Below are positions 34,101 through 44,576 of a stretch of DNA of 64,000 nucleotides, in pieces. The notes under the pieces are model-generated. The model was not told where the DNA came from, made no database searches, and saw only the letters and a list, made by a program, of their open reading frames with translations. Position numbers and translations under genes: made by a program. Position 1 is the first letter of the stretch, and each line of letters starts with the position of its first letter. The DNA is from Ciona intestinalis (Eukaryota; Chordata; Ascidiacea; Phlebobranchia; Cionidae), in the NCBI RefSeq assembly GCF_000224145.3, contig NC_020172.2:4679961-4743960 (forward strand), given 5' to 3'.

Positions 34101-37100
34101 GTTGCCTGATTGTATGTAGTTTTAATACAAAAATAATGTAGCTGCCTGAATGTATACAGTTTTAATACGAAGTAATTTAGTTGCATGATCGTATTTTTTG
34201 ATACAAAGATGTCCCATTCCCCGTTTGACTGGAAAGCTATGAAGTAATGAAACTTACATGAACCTAAGTACTTGTAGCACTCTGATATTTAATATGTTAA
34301 CTAAACATTACAACCAACGACTAACATAACTAATAACCCAACGAATAATTTCTAACTACCAACCTCTAACACTTTTCACCAGTCTAATCCATAACCTACT
34401 AGAGGAGCAAAACTTTATACATAGCACAATATAGACCACTTATAAGGGATCACTGTGTTTAAGCAACTTCTGTGTTGCCAAAGGACACACCCGACCATTA
34501 GAGTGGCAGCTTACAATCATGAACTAATGTTCTGTGGGTTAGAGTCTAAGAGATGAACGTTAACCACTGTGCTACGGCGCCGAAGTATTTGAGCTACTCA
34601 TCAAATGTATTCTCTAGTGGCTTTACTTTCTTGGGCAACACATTTGTGTCAGTAAATCTCATTTAAAACTTTATATAGCGCTTTGGGAAACACTTACCGC
34701 TTAAATCGATGTAAACGGTGTCTATAGGTATCCCGAATTCCATTTCTGTACGATCGTAAGTAGCCGAACGAAAAACCATTGTGCAGTTTTGCCAATCAAA
34801 TGGGAACAACGCAACCTGTGATAAAAAGGTGAGTGCAAGTTTTATCAATTAAAAATTGGATTATTCAGATAGGTTAACAGTGTATGGTGAATGTTTTCTA
34901 TTAAGGCTTCGTGGAATGATGATAAATCGATAAAAAGCCACTTGTATGAAAAGCTTAAATGAGTAAAAAAACAATTTATTAAGCAGAGTCAAATTAGGAA
35001 AATATTTTTGAGCATAGTAACAACACTTGTACTGTTGCTGACATTTAAGGGCATATGGTCAACAGCAAGTGCAGGATTTTTTGGTCCAAATCTTTTGGTA
35101 AAAAACACAATTTCTCAAGCATGGTCAAATTAAGTATATGAACGAATGAATGAATGTAACTTACTTTATCCTCCCGTGGCCTAAAAACGACAGTCGTTAT
35201 AAAAGGGGTGTTAGTACACCTCGTGCTAGCTTACGAGTTACCATGTATGTTACTTAGTGGGTGAATATATTTTCAAGGCACTACATACATGGTCATTTTT
35301 TTTTCAAATCTCACCTCAATTGTACACGTTGACTTGTACAAAGCTGGCGGAAGCCAACTCACCTTTCCATCGTGTTGAATAAGTGCGTTTGTTCGTAAAG
35401 AGACATCAAAGTTGCCATCAATGCTACGAAAAAGGTATGTTAAATAATCTTCATCTGGTATAAAATGTAGTAGGTTCGGCGCTGTGGTATACTGGTTACA
35501 GCGCACGCCTGTAACCAGAGGCAATGGGATCAAGGCTGGCTGTTGCCATTGTGGGCGTATGTGTCTTTGGGCACGACACTTAACTTTAATTGCTGTGGTC
35601 ACTAATAGGTTGTCCAAATTATCAGCCATGCATAAAAAATCCCGCCAAAAAAATCCCCCACAAAGTAACATACATGGTAACTTGTAAGCTGGCACGAGGT
35701 GTATTAACACTCGGGTTATAACGACTGCCGTTTTATCGCCACGCAAGGATAGAGTAAGTTAAGTTACATTCATTCATTTATATGTTACCAACATTTTGTC
35801 AGCCATCTGGCAAGACTGCATTAGGGTGAAATGACACTTTAAATATGCATATCAACAACTGTCCCTTATAATAATTAACTCACCTATTCTGTAACACAAT
35901 ACGTGGTACCCAAATCGATGCACAGGGGATACGAACTGTAGTTATTCCATCATAATCATCTGGAACCCACCCGAATCTATCATCTAACCAATCATACTGC
36001 ATGTACACGGATGTTGTGAATTCTTGTGACTTCTCTTTCTGTAAAAAAAATTCGAACGCTGAAAAGGCAAAAAAGGCACAAAGCAAAATCTGAAAAAAAT
36101 ATTCCTTATAAAATCTTTAGAAGTGTAAAATCAAAAATAAAATAAAGGTAATGACAATGTTTTGGTGCTAGTGAACAATCCTCCCTTACATTACTAACCT
36201 TTCAAGCCATACAAGCCCCTGCCCCTGCCCCTACCAACCTTCTACCAGCCTAATATGTAATAAAAGTTCTTTACTAGTGCCAACATTTTAAAATATTTAA
36301 ATATTCATATTATAAATCTATAAAAAAACATAAAGTGTAAAATTAAAGACTTAATAAACACAATACTTTAAGATACATAAAATGCATATAGTAGAGTGGG
36401 GGAAGACGGGACACCTTTAGCACATAATATCCAAATATCCTGATCGTGTTTTAAACAATCAACAACGGTCTATGGGAGTCTCGAGGATACGGTTTTATAA
36501 TTCTTTAAGTTTTCTTTGTTTACTACCAAATTGGGGGAGAAAACAGAATAAAAAGCTGTCCCATCTTCCCCCACCTTACTATATTATAAATGAATAAAAG
36601 CCAGCATACCACACTAATGATCTGGGACAATGTCATCATCACATCCACAAACGTTTTGTTTTCATATTTCTTGTTGTATGGCCGGAACTGCAAGGTTTAA
36701 ACATTTTTTGGAGAGTTTGTGTTAAATAAACATTTTTTAGAGATTTTGTGTTAAAAACTAATATAATACAATATTAGGTTGAAGACTGTTTTTTTAAGAC
36801 TGGGCTTGATAAAATTGTGCAGCATAAATGTAGCATATGTTTGACAGAGTTAATAATAATAATTTGTGCAAATACCTTCTGGTGTAATATATAGTAGGGT
36901 GGGGTAAGATGGTTTTCTTAAACACATAACGATTAACAGAACATCTGTGTTATAAGGACTATTGCTACGCATGAATAAAATAAGTAACATTCATGCAATA
37001 ATCATTATGTATTTAAGGGACCATTTTCCCCCACCCTAATGGACCAGTTTCTATAAGGCCCATCTTCCCCCACTCTTAATGGACCACCTTCCCCTACTCT

Positions 37101-37759
37101 TAATGGACCATCTTCCCCCACTCTTAGGGATCCTCTTCCCCCACCCTAATGGACCGTCTCACCCCATCCTGTACCATCTCCCCCCTCCTTAAAGAACCAT
37201 CTTACCCCACTCCCAGAGACCATCTTCCCCACCTTAGAAACTATGCTACCTGTGGGTTGTATCCATTCAGTAAATAGTTGGCCAGCCGTCCCTCAGTGGA
37301 TTCAAACTTTGCAGCTGAAGTCTTTGTTATTGGAAGTAGAAGAAAGATAAGAAGACCTGCAACATAACACGGGTATGTCACTTTAAATATATTCCGGCGT
37401 TGTGGCACATTGGTTAGTGCGCCCTCCTCTAACCTAACGTTATTAGTTTAAGACTAGTGGCTACTACCGTTGTGGGCGTATTTAACTTTGGGCAAGACAC
37501 TTACCAACAATTGCTCCAACCCAATGGGCAATAAGCAGTTGTCCTAATTGTCATCCATGCAGAAAAAAAATCATCCACAAAGTTACATATACGCTGTAAC
37601 TCAGAAGCTGACACGAGGTGTATGAAACGGAAGATCCGTGTTATAATTGTCATTTTGCATAGATCAGCACAAAACGTATGAAGGTAGTTTATAAAAACAA
37701 AACATCGATACCTAGTACAGTCGTATATAATCGTTTACTTAATACTTACAGTTAATCAT
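31157..37759 (-). CDS. Nicotinic acetylcholine receptor subunit, non-alpha, muscle beta/gamma/delta/epsilon-like (second gene)
   Basis: Twelve minus-strand exons: 37759-37750, 37356-37250, 36687-36610, 36038-35884, 35423-35315, 34815-34698, 34085-33885, 33301-33145, 32749-32613, 32180-32083, 31777-31586 and 31294-31157. They give 499 residues in one frame. The start is [15 protein letters not shown], a signal peptide, then [13 protein letters not shown]. The Cys-loop is C150-C164 ([11 protein letters not shown]). [15 protein letters not shown] opens M1, and M2 is [13 protein letters not shown] with Glu at 11' (E273). M3 runs into [13 protein letters not shown], then a roughly 130-residue cytoplasmic loop, [16 protein letters not shown] of M4, and a short tail. 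No vicinal cysteine pair is present, so it is a non-alpha subunit. Intron positions and phases equal those of the plus-strand receptor gene. Four internal exons have identical lengths (155, 109, 201 and 157), as does the 107-base second exon. The genes end 0.7 kb apart, tail to tail. Confidence 0.92.
32339..32533 (+). mobile_element. MITE, full length
   Basis: It belongs to a variant with GGGGTAAAATGGGACAATTT and CCATTTTACCCCACAGTACT ends. Confidence 0.8.
33406..33532 (-). mobile_element. SINE 3' body fragment
   Basis: GAATGAATGTAACTTGCGTT and CACCTCGTGCTAGCTTACGA are close to consensus. Confidence 0.65.
33590..33822 (-). mobile_element. MITE, diverged, with a doubled left end
   Basis: Two TACTGTGGGGTAAGATG-like starts lie 80 bases apart, followed by the CCTGATCGTGTTTTGAACAA core. 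The last bases abut the receptor exon ending at 33885. Confidence 0.65.
34285..34405. mobile_element. Second MITE-like family, partial
   Basis: ACCAACCTCTAACACTTTTC and CAGTCTAATCCATAACCTAC match the family core in reverse. Confidence 0.55.
34450..34583 (-). mobile_element. SINE head fragment
   Basis: On the plus strand it ends CACTGTGCTACGGCGCCG, the reverse of the tRNA-like head. Confidence 0.65.
35142..35272 (-). mobile_element. SINE 3' body, left of receptor exon 35315-35423
   Basis: GAATGAATGTAACTTACTTT through TACCATGTATGTTACTTAGT. An inverted partner lies at 35472-35775. Confidence 0.7.
35472..35775 (+). mobile_element. tRNA-headed SINE, complete, right of receptor exon 35315-35423
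   Basis: Head TCGGCGCTGTGGTATACTGG, B-box-like GGGATCAAGGC, and a body ending in ACATTCATTCATTTATATGT. Confidence 0.75.
36163..36290. mobile_element. Second MITE-like family, short copy
   Basis: GGTGCTAGTGAACAATCCTC to AAGTTCTTTACTAGTGCCAA form inverted ends about 125 bases apart. Confidence 0.6.
36388..36584 (-). mobile_element. MITE, full length
   Basis: Both termini are present, in the intron just downstream of the 36610-36687 receptor exon. Confidence 0.85.
36890..37040. mobile_element. MITE with unusual interior
   Basis: It starts TATAGTAGGGTGGGGTAAGA. The interior differs from the main family (AACACATAACGATTAACAGA) and it ends in the first unit of the CCATCTTCCCCCACT minisatellite. 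Confidence 0.6.
37020..37240. repeat. About 24-bp minisatellite derived from the MITE terminal repeat
   Basis: About nine imperfect units of GGACCATCTTCCCCCACTCT with a short TAA linker follow a MITE copy that starts at 36890. Each unit resembles the MITE's right end (CCATCTTCCCCCACCCT). The array stops ten bases from the donor of a receptor exon at 37250. Confidence 0.8.
37391..37660 (+). mobile_element. tRNA-headed SINE, complete, diverged
   Basis: TTCCGGCGTTGTGGCACATT head and the GCTGACACGAGGTGTATGAA body, in the first intron of the minus-strand receptor gene. Confidence 0.7.
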
Positions 37760-37944
37760 CCTCTATCTCAAGTAGAATCCACTCCTGACTTGTTGTAAAT
37801 AAACTTTATACTACAGAACTAAACACCATCAACTTTGCAGACCTCGGAATGACGTCATGAACAGCAGCTGCAACCAAGACCCGCTCCATTTTGATAACGA
37901 GGTCTGGCGGATTTGACGCCTTTGATATAAGGTTAATTGAATGA

Positions 37945-38075
37945 CAAAATGAATGAATGAATGAAGGTAACGTGCTTAATCTTGGCGTGCCCGAAAAATG
38001 TCAGACGTAATAACACGGAAATTCTGTTTCACACACCTCACGCCAGCTTATGAATTACCGTGAAACTTTAATTAG
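37945..38075 (-). mobile_element. SINE 3' body fragment
   Basis: AATGAATGAATGAAGGTAAC with the CACACCTCACGCCAGCTTAT core, diverged. Confidence 0.55.
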
Positions 38076-39025
38076 GTTGGGCGGATTTATATAACTAGTA
38101 TCATATTTGAGTGTGTGTTAGAAAAAACACTAGGCTTACCGTTAGTTACATAATGAAGACTTGAGTTTCTACGCTTAATATTTAACTTTATTAACAAAAT
38201 TGCAATCGTTTTCTGGTTTCTAAATCGGAACTTTTGATTATAGCACAAAATACGTAAGGAACATTTTATACAGTAAGTAACATAACTTAATACACAAACA
38301 TCTAAATCGCAAACCGTATGAAAACCTCTCCGTGAAATGCTGCTGTAAAACTGGCTTACGTGGCGTAAACTGTCAATCATCTGTAGTTAGACGATGTGAC
38401 AGACACAGCGGCATTGCTAAGTATTTAGTCAACCCGGCGAACCAGGTGCTCCATCATAAGCGAAGCAATTTAAACAGATTGCGCACCACTAGTTAGAAAC
38501 AAACAACATACTCTATGCTCGGTTAAGTGGTTTTACATTTTGACTTTTATCGACCAGTTGCAATGTAACTATATACTCTCGAAGTTGATTTGTTTGTACA
38601 GTGTAAAAATAGAACGACTTTGCCCTTGAGTGTGTTTAAAAATAAACGAAATTATGAACTACTTGCAGTACATAAACTAGCGTTGTCGGGAGAATTTAAG
38701 AGTTTTTCTGAGTTGAACACCCCTATAAACATTATCGTCGTATTTTACGAATATTCATCGATCATTTAACATTTATTGACCGAAAATAAATGTTAAAATC
38801 TTTCCATTGCTGCAATAGTTGTTGCAAATCGTTACTCGTGTAGCAATGAAGTGAGCAAACTACTTGACGTTCCCCACTTGTGCATGATGGCTGCTGAATA
38901 AACAAACACGATGCCAAGTTCATTGGGGCTTGAAAATTCGGGACGTTTTTGAAATAAGCAACACGCAAACAGTTATGTAAGAATTATGTCAACAATAAGT
39001 TCATCAGTCCCGGATACGCTAACTC

Positions 39026-39033
39026 TATAAAAG
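39026..39033 (+). promoter_or_regulatory. TATA box of cysteine-repeat gene 1
   Basis: TATAAAAG lies 69 bases upstream of the start codon, leaving room for a 5' UTR of about 35-40 bases. Confidence 0.7.
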
Positions 39034-39094
39034 ATCAACAACCAACAGTGGAAATCATTTTCATTTCTACAAGACAGTGAAAAGATATTGCAAA

Positions 39095-40538
39095 ATGCGT
39101 TGTCTGATCACCTTGTGCTTCCTCGTCGCCACTGCCTCTGCTGGTAAGTTACTTTGTATTTATGTTGGTAGAGGATAGACAACAATAACGATGTCGTTTT
39201 TATTCCAGCTGTTTCAGTTTCATCGTCAGCTTCGGCTGAAGTTTCTACCAGCAGCTCATCCTCCGGTGGTTTGTCCAACCCTTTAAGCTCTTTTGGTTCA
39301 TTCAAAAACTTCCGATTCCCAAGTATTCGAAGAAGCATCCGACGAGTCTGCCCTCAAATAAGAATCCCAGATCCATGTGACCCATGTCCTGAAATCAAAA
39401 TCGAGGAACCATGTCCTCCTTGCCCTGAAATCAAAATAGAAGAACCTTGTCCCCCTTGCCCCGAAATCAAAATTGAAGAGCCATGCATTCCCCAACGCAA
39501 AATCATTAGACGGTGTCCACCTCCTCAACGATGCATTAGACGGCCATCGTGTGTAAGACGACCATGCATTAGACGGCCATGTCAACCTTGCATAAGACGA
39601 CCATGCCAACCATGCATTAGACGGCCATGTCAACCATGCATAAGACGACCATGTCAACCATGTATTCGACGACCATGCCAACCATGCATAAGACGACCAT
39701 GTCAACCTTGCATCAGACGACCATGTCAACCATGCATTCGACGACCATGCCAACCATGCATAAGACGACCATGCCAACCATGCATTAGACGTCCATGCTA
39801 CAGACGACCATCATGCAGTAAGATAACTAAAACCGTAGTGTAGTGAGTGTAAATATATAACACATTGCGTTTGCAGGACGTGTCATCCGTCGTCCATGTC
39901 CAGAAATTAAGATTGAAGAGCCATGCATCCCATGCCCAGAAATTAAGATTGAAGAGCCATGCATCCCATGCCCAGACATTAAAATTGAAGAGCCATGCAT
40001 CCCATGCCCAGAAATTAAGATTGAAGAGCCATGCATCCCATGCCCAGACATTAAAATTGAAGAGCCATGCATCCCATGCCCAGACATCAAAATTGAAGAG
40101 CCATGCATCCCATGCCCAGACATCAAAATTGAAGAGCCATGCATCCCATGCCCAGACATCAAAATTGAAGAGCCATGCATCCCATGCCCAGACATCAAAA
40201 TTGAAGATCCATGCATTCCAGAAATCAAAATTGAAGAGCCATGCATTCCAGAAATCCAGATTGAAGATCCATGCCCCCAACTTGAAGTCCCATGTGGGTT
40301 CGGAGGGTTTGGTAAATTCGGAGGATTCGGTACATTCGGCGGACTTCCAAAACTTTCCAGCATTCTTGGTTCTAAAGGTCTTGGCGGTGCAAGCGCCTAC
40401 GCTACTGCCAGCTCCAGCGTGAGCGTCGATTCAGACAGCTCTCCAATATTGTAAGTCATTTACTTGTACAGTAGGCTACTTTCATATTATTACTGCAACT
40501 TTGATCTATAATTGCTTGCTTTTCATTCAGGGTTTAAC
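39095..40538 (+). CDS. Secreted cysteine-rich repeat protein 1 with basic and acidic repeat blocks
   Basis: Four exons: 39095-39143, 39209-39817, 39877-40450 and 40532-40538. The 412-residue frame is intact. MRCLITLCFLVATASA is a signal peptide. A Ser-rich linker follows, then three EIKIEEPC-type units. Next comes a basic block of about nine CIRRPCQP units with variants such as CVRRPC. After the intron at 39818-39876 the protein switches to an acidic block of about ten PEIKIEEPCIPC or PDIKIEEPCIPC units. The end is Gly/Phe-rich (GGFGKFGGFGTFGG) plus a Ser-rich tail ending PILV. Cysteines are evenly spaced (C-x4-C-x-x-C) but there is no known globular fold. I do not recognise the family. A disulfide-cross-linked structural product such as tunic, egg-coat or cuticle-like material is inference. 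DNA units are highly homogeneous, so the array expanded recently. It is convergent with a paralogue at 42.2-43.5 kb. Confidence 0.85.
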
Positions 40539-42212
40539 TGGCCTTGTAGAAACGAAAGCACGAACACACAGGTAAATTGGAGTGGTGTGTTATATTCTTA
40601 ACCTTTTACCTAATTCGTTAAAACTTTACGCAGGAATAGCCTTGTGGTGCTTCGAAAGAACGTAGCTGTAGTAGGTGGGAGCGGAGTGAAAACATCATAT
40701 TCTGCCCAAAAATAAAACTATATATGCGCTGTCCTTTTTCTCCAATCTTTTATGCATCTTAACTTTCAAGACCTGCATGTTTACCGGTTTTCTTTATTCT
40801 TTCTCTTTTCTATTCCTTTCGGAATATTAATTACCTGTTATCTGTCTATTCGAATTTTCTTTATTTTTTTCCAAGTTAGGCGCGCATATGCTGTGTCACT
40901 TGTTTTACTCAATAAACAAACGTACATGCTCTATGTAGTAGTCAAAATACTTACACAAGTGATAAGAACAGTGCAATTAAATCGGAAAACAAATTTTGTT
41001 TCGAAAATTAATTTATAGATGCGGAAGCTTATTTAATATACTGATAATCAAACATCGTATGCTGGTCAATGTTAACTTCTAGCATCGCATTATTATAGCA
41101 TAATTAACGTCTCTCCAAATTTACAAAAAATGTAAGTTTACAACTCAACACACCGGCCCAAAGTTGCCAGTTAAACACCCTATACCCTGGCCTAGCTTCT
41201 AAATCCCGACCACTAACCCAATAGAAAGCCATTATTAATCCAACTATTTTTTATGTCTGTGGTTCCTTTTTCTTATAAATAACGTATCGTTGTGACGCAA
41301 TAAACGCAAGTTAGGTTTAAAATTTGAATGCCAATATATGTAATAAAGACCATTGTTTGGATGTTAACCAATCAGCATAATACAGTTTAATTTGAATATT
41401 CAAAATGGAAAGCCTGTGCAAGTTGTAAATAGACTGTCAGATCAAAGAGAATATTTTGTATTTATGAAATATATACAAACTGTGCCTGTTGGAAAATCGG
41501 AAAGTATTATTTTGGATTAGAAAAGGGTAATTTATAACTTAGCAACTTTACCGTATATTACATGTTCGTAAAGCTTGTGTAACGGGATAAATGTTTCAAA
41601 CATTTTCCGTTTTTGTTTGTAACAATTGCAGCGCAAATATCTAATGATTAGCTGTCTATGATTGCAGCACTAATCGTACTTTCTGCATACCATTCAAGTT
41701 TTTAGCTTGATCATTACTTAGCTAATCAATGATCAAGTACAAAATTAAATTAAATTTCTGGATATCACTTTAAACTTAAAACAGTTCCAGACATAAACAG
41801 CACAAAATATTGAACCGATATTTTATTTTCATAGAACAACAGTTCGAATTGGCGTCGAAGAAGTTTGTGTTAATGAAAGAAAGTTGGTGAACTTTTTAAC
41901 ATATAAGACCTAAAAGAAAGATAGTTAAAGAAAAGTTAGAACAACAGAAACGTACAACATCATAAATATCAACCAATATTTATATAGTTTAAGGTCAGAA
42001 TAGATAGGAGAGAAGTAAGATTGCAAAGAGACGCTAGTATTTTTTTCTATCTTCTATGCTACGACGAAATTTGATTTCGTTTCAGCAGCAACTCCGGCTA
42101 TTCCTGTAAGATTTAAAAAAAATTACAAACACTTCTTTTAATGGGATATTGAGTATTTTTATGTAGATTTTATTGATAATTTACCTGTTGCTGGTGTTCG
42201 AGGAGTTGGTGC
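40539..42212. other. Spacer between convergent cysteine-repeat genes
   Basis: Low-complexity AT-rich sequence with no coding feature I can support. It holds the 3' UTRs of both neighbours. Noncoding 3' exons of gene 2 probably lie at about 42098-42122 and 42185-42212, bounded by AG and GT. A minus-strand AATAAA at 41822-41827 may be its polyadenylation signal. Confidence 0.4.
40711..40716 (+). promoter_or_regulatory. Polyadenylation signal of cysteine-repeat gene 1
   Basis: AATAAA lies 173 bases past the stop codon. Confidence 0.6.
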
Positions 42213-43472
42213 CTACACCTGAATAATGATAAACATTAAAATTGTGAAAGAAGTATGATACGGTTTCATTATTCTTTGATTTTTTTTGTTTACTATCCAA
42301 TTGGACGAGAAAATTGAATAAAAAAGTGTTCTATCTTACCCCGATCTACTTTATATTAAATATCACGGCGCTTATTGTTATGAAATACATGCCCACCTCC
42401 TCAGCGACAGCTACAATATCTTGAACGATGTCAGGAAGATCTGCCGCGTCAGCTCCGGAAAGTGCTTCCGCTATTTCGGCAACAGCTTCTGCATTTCCGT
42501 CAGTTGTGGTCTCTGTAACAGTTGTTGTACCGTCTGTTGTAACAGTAGCTGTTGCAGATGCTGTGGTTGTGCCATCAACTTCAGGTGCGGGTTCTGTTAT
42601 TGGTGGTTCTGTAATGTTAAGATAATATTCGTTTTGTTATTTTTTGGTGTGTAAGTTGTTACCAATAGTAGGAGTTGGAGTTATGCAGGGACGTTTCAAT
42701 GGAAGACATGGTCGTCGAATGCATGGTTGGCATGGTCGTCGAATGCATGGTTGACATGGTCGTCGAATGCATGGCTGACATGGTTGTCGGACACATGGTT
42801 GACATGGTCGTCGTATGCATGGTTGACATGGTCGTCGGATACATGGTTGGCATGGTCGTCTTATGCATGGTTGGCATGGCTTTCGAATGCATGGTTGACA
42901 AGGTTGTCGAATGCAAGGCTTACGGATGCATGGTGGACATGGTCGTCGGATACATGGCTGGCATGGTCGTCTAATACAGGGCTTGCGGATGCATGGTGGA
43001 CATGGTCGTCGGATACATGGCTGACATGGCTTTCGAATGCATGGTGGACATGGTCGTCGAATACATGGCTGACATGGTCGTCGGATACAAGGCTTGCGAA
43101 CACATGGTGGACATGGTCGTCGGATACATGGTTGTCGGATACAAGGCTTGCGGATGCACGGTTGACATGGTTGTCGAATACATGGTTGTCTGATGATTGG
43201 CTGACGAATGGAAGGTTGTCGAATGCGTTGCACACTTGGAATTTGGGTGACTGAGATTGGTTGTGATGGCAAATTTATTTCTGGAAGTTCAATGTCGTCG
43301 AGTGTGATCCCATCAAGAATCTCGTTGGCTAAAGTTTCTGCTGAAGCCGAGACACTGATTTCTGTATAATAAAACAACGTTAAAAACATCCTTTCAGTTT
43401 TGAATTTTAAATTAACTTACCCTGACATGTAGCTGTAGTGAAGAGAAGGCACAAAAGAATTAGAAAACGCAT
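42213..43472 (-). CDS. Secreted cysteine-rich repeat protein 2 (paralogue)
   Basis: Four minus-strand exons: 43472-43421, 43361-42663, 42608-42397 and 42218-42213. They give 322 residues. The signal peptide MRFLILLCLLFTTATC resembles that of gene 1. A short acidic linker (DIELPEINLPSQPI) leads into about 25 mixed units of CIRQPC, CIRRPCQP, CIRRPCPP and CIRKPC, all Arg/Lys-Pro-Cys rich. Exon 3 is a Thr/Ala-rich acidic tail (EPAPEVDGTTTASATATVT) ending in VAVAEEV. The acidic EIKIEEP repeats of gene 1 are missing; the acidic tail may replace them. The stop falls at the start of the fourth exon, in the same way that gene 1 ends with a two-codon last exon. Function unknown; probably secreted and disulfide-linked. 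Confidence 0.82.
42250..42356 (-). mobile_element. MITE right part
   Basis: ATACGGTTTCATTATTCTTT through a CTTACCCCGATCTACTTTA end, in an intron of cysteine-repeat gene 2. Confidence 0.65.
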
Positions 43473-44160
43473 CTTGTATCGCAACTGTTTCCGTTGTTAG
43501 ATGAGTGAAACATACGCAGTGACGGGTGATTTTATAGTTTTAATGCATCCGGAATATATACTTGAGACAGGTGCCACTTCAGGGGAGTTCGAAACTCAAC
43601 TGTATCAGACAGACGATAATGGATCGAACTTGCCACTTTCTATGTTTATACAGATGACTTTAAGTTTAGGAGAAAGGTTAAAAAATATAGAGGAACATAA
43701 CCCACAAACCGCATTCTGTTCGTTTTTAAAAAGATCATAAACGACATCATCAGTTTCTTCCGTCGGTGGATTTATTTTGATTCTAATCCACGGCGGTAAG
43801 TTTTTAACTAAGAGAAGCAAAACTTATTCCAAGATAATCTATCTTTGATAGTTGGTTTTGCTTAGCCCTCTTTTGAGGCAAATAGAAACATATTACCCTT
43901 TCTTTATTAGGTACTCTATCATACTTCCAATAGAGGTTACGACCGTATACGAAGCTCATTGCGGTGTTCAACTACAGCCAAAGTGCTTTTTAGAACTCTA
44001 CTCAACGGCATTTAACACGTGTATGAGTAATGGTAGAAAACATTTATTTAGCACTTACGATATGTTTCTGCTCAGTTGAGTAAACATGTTTAACAATTGG
44101 TGTGTTTTTGAAGTGCTCGTAACTCGTAGACGGTTTCGAAAAGCAAAGACACACGTGTCA
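43473..44160. other. Upstream region of cysteine-repeat gene 2
   Basis: It contains the promoter of gene 2 and no supported gene. An 80-codon frame at 43501-43740 runs across the TATA box on the other strand and looks accidental. Confidence 0.4.
43530..43536 (-). promoter_or_regulatory. TATA box of cysteine-repeat gene 2
   Basis: TATAAAA on the minus strand lies about 60 bases upstream of the start codon, close to the spacing seen in gene 1. Confidence 0.65.
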
Positions 44161-44162
44161 GA

Positions 44163-44214
44163 ACGCAGCAGACTTGGAGCGCAGCAGACTTGGAAGCGCA
44201 GCAGACTTGGAACG
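44163..44214. repeat. Short tandem repeat, 17-19 bp unit
   Basis: Three units of GCAGCAGACTTGGA with variable AGC linkers. Confidence 0.75.
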
Positions 44215-44218
44215 TCAC

Positions 44219-44319
44219 GTAGGATCTATATGACCACTGACGTGCTCAACTGTTTAAAGTAGTTGTTAGACGTAAAAGTGTCCATATGACCACCTTTGAG
44301 CAAGGGTCATATAGATCCT
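44219..44319. repeat. Short inverted-repeat element with perfect 15-bp ends
   Basis: The segment starts AGGATCTATATGACC and ends with its exact reverse complement, about 100 bp apart. A related sequence (GGATCTATAAGACCACTACC) occurs at 46888, inside the large inverted repeat nearby. Confidence 0.7.
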
Positions 44320-44576
44320 TTTTTATTGCACGGCATGCGCCGAGACACTACACATGCGCAGTAGGTCGAAACAAATACAATACGAGCTCTAAAAAATGCG
44401 TACCGACTAAAAGACGTTCTGGGGCAAAATGAAAAGTGTGGCATGTATATATACCTGTTTGAGAAATGTGTTAGGAAGTTAAGTAAAGTGTGCTAATTAA
44501 ACTAGCATAAAAAAGTTTGTTAGTAGTACTTACTTATTCAAGGTTCAAATAACATACTCAACTCAGTTCTGCGGAT

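Larger units (their letters stand above)
37760..39094. other. Intergenic, no gene supported
   Basis: A SINE fragment lies at 37945-38075. The small open frames at 38087-38380 and 38762-38968 (both minus) show no domain or splice context. The last 70 bases are the promoter of the next gene. Confidence 0.45.

Noticed and set aside
35460-35690. Extended minus-strand frame running upstream of the 35315-35423 exon
   Set aside because: The extra part is SINE sequence. The conserved phase-2 acceptor at 35424 gives the frame shared with the paralogue.
39298-39777. Long antisense frame rich in Trp and Ser opposite the CIRRPCQP array
   Set aside because: It is a shadow of the repeat on the other strand. 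Codon periodicity of the array keeps all frames open, and it has no signal, domain or splice context.
39798-40363. Two overlapping antisense frames and an alternative sense frame opposite the EIKIEEPC array
   Set aside because: Same cause: a 36-bp unit divisible by three leaves several frames open. Only the EIKIEEPC frame joins to the signal-peptide exons in phase.
42675-43254. Plus-strand frames across cysteine-repeat gene 2
   Set aside because: Antisense or frame-shifted shadows of the repeat. The minus-strand model has a signal peptide, TATA box and consistent introns.
43501-43740. 79-codon frame upstream of cysteine-repeat gene 2
   Set aside because: It covers the TATA box and 5' end of gene 2 on the opposite strand, with no domain and no repeat in the paralogue's promoter.
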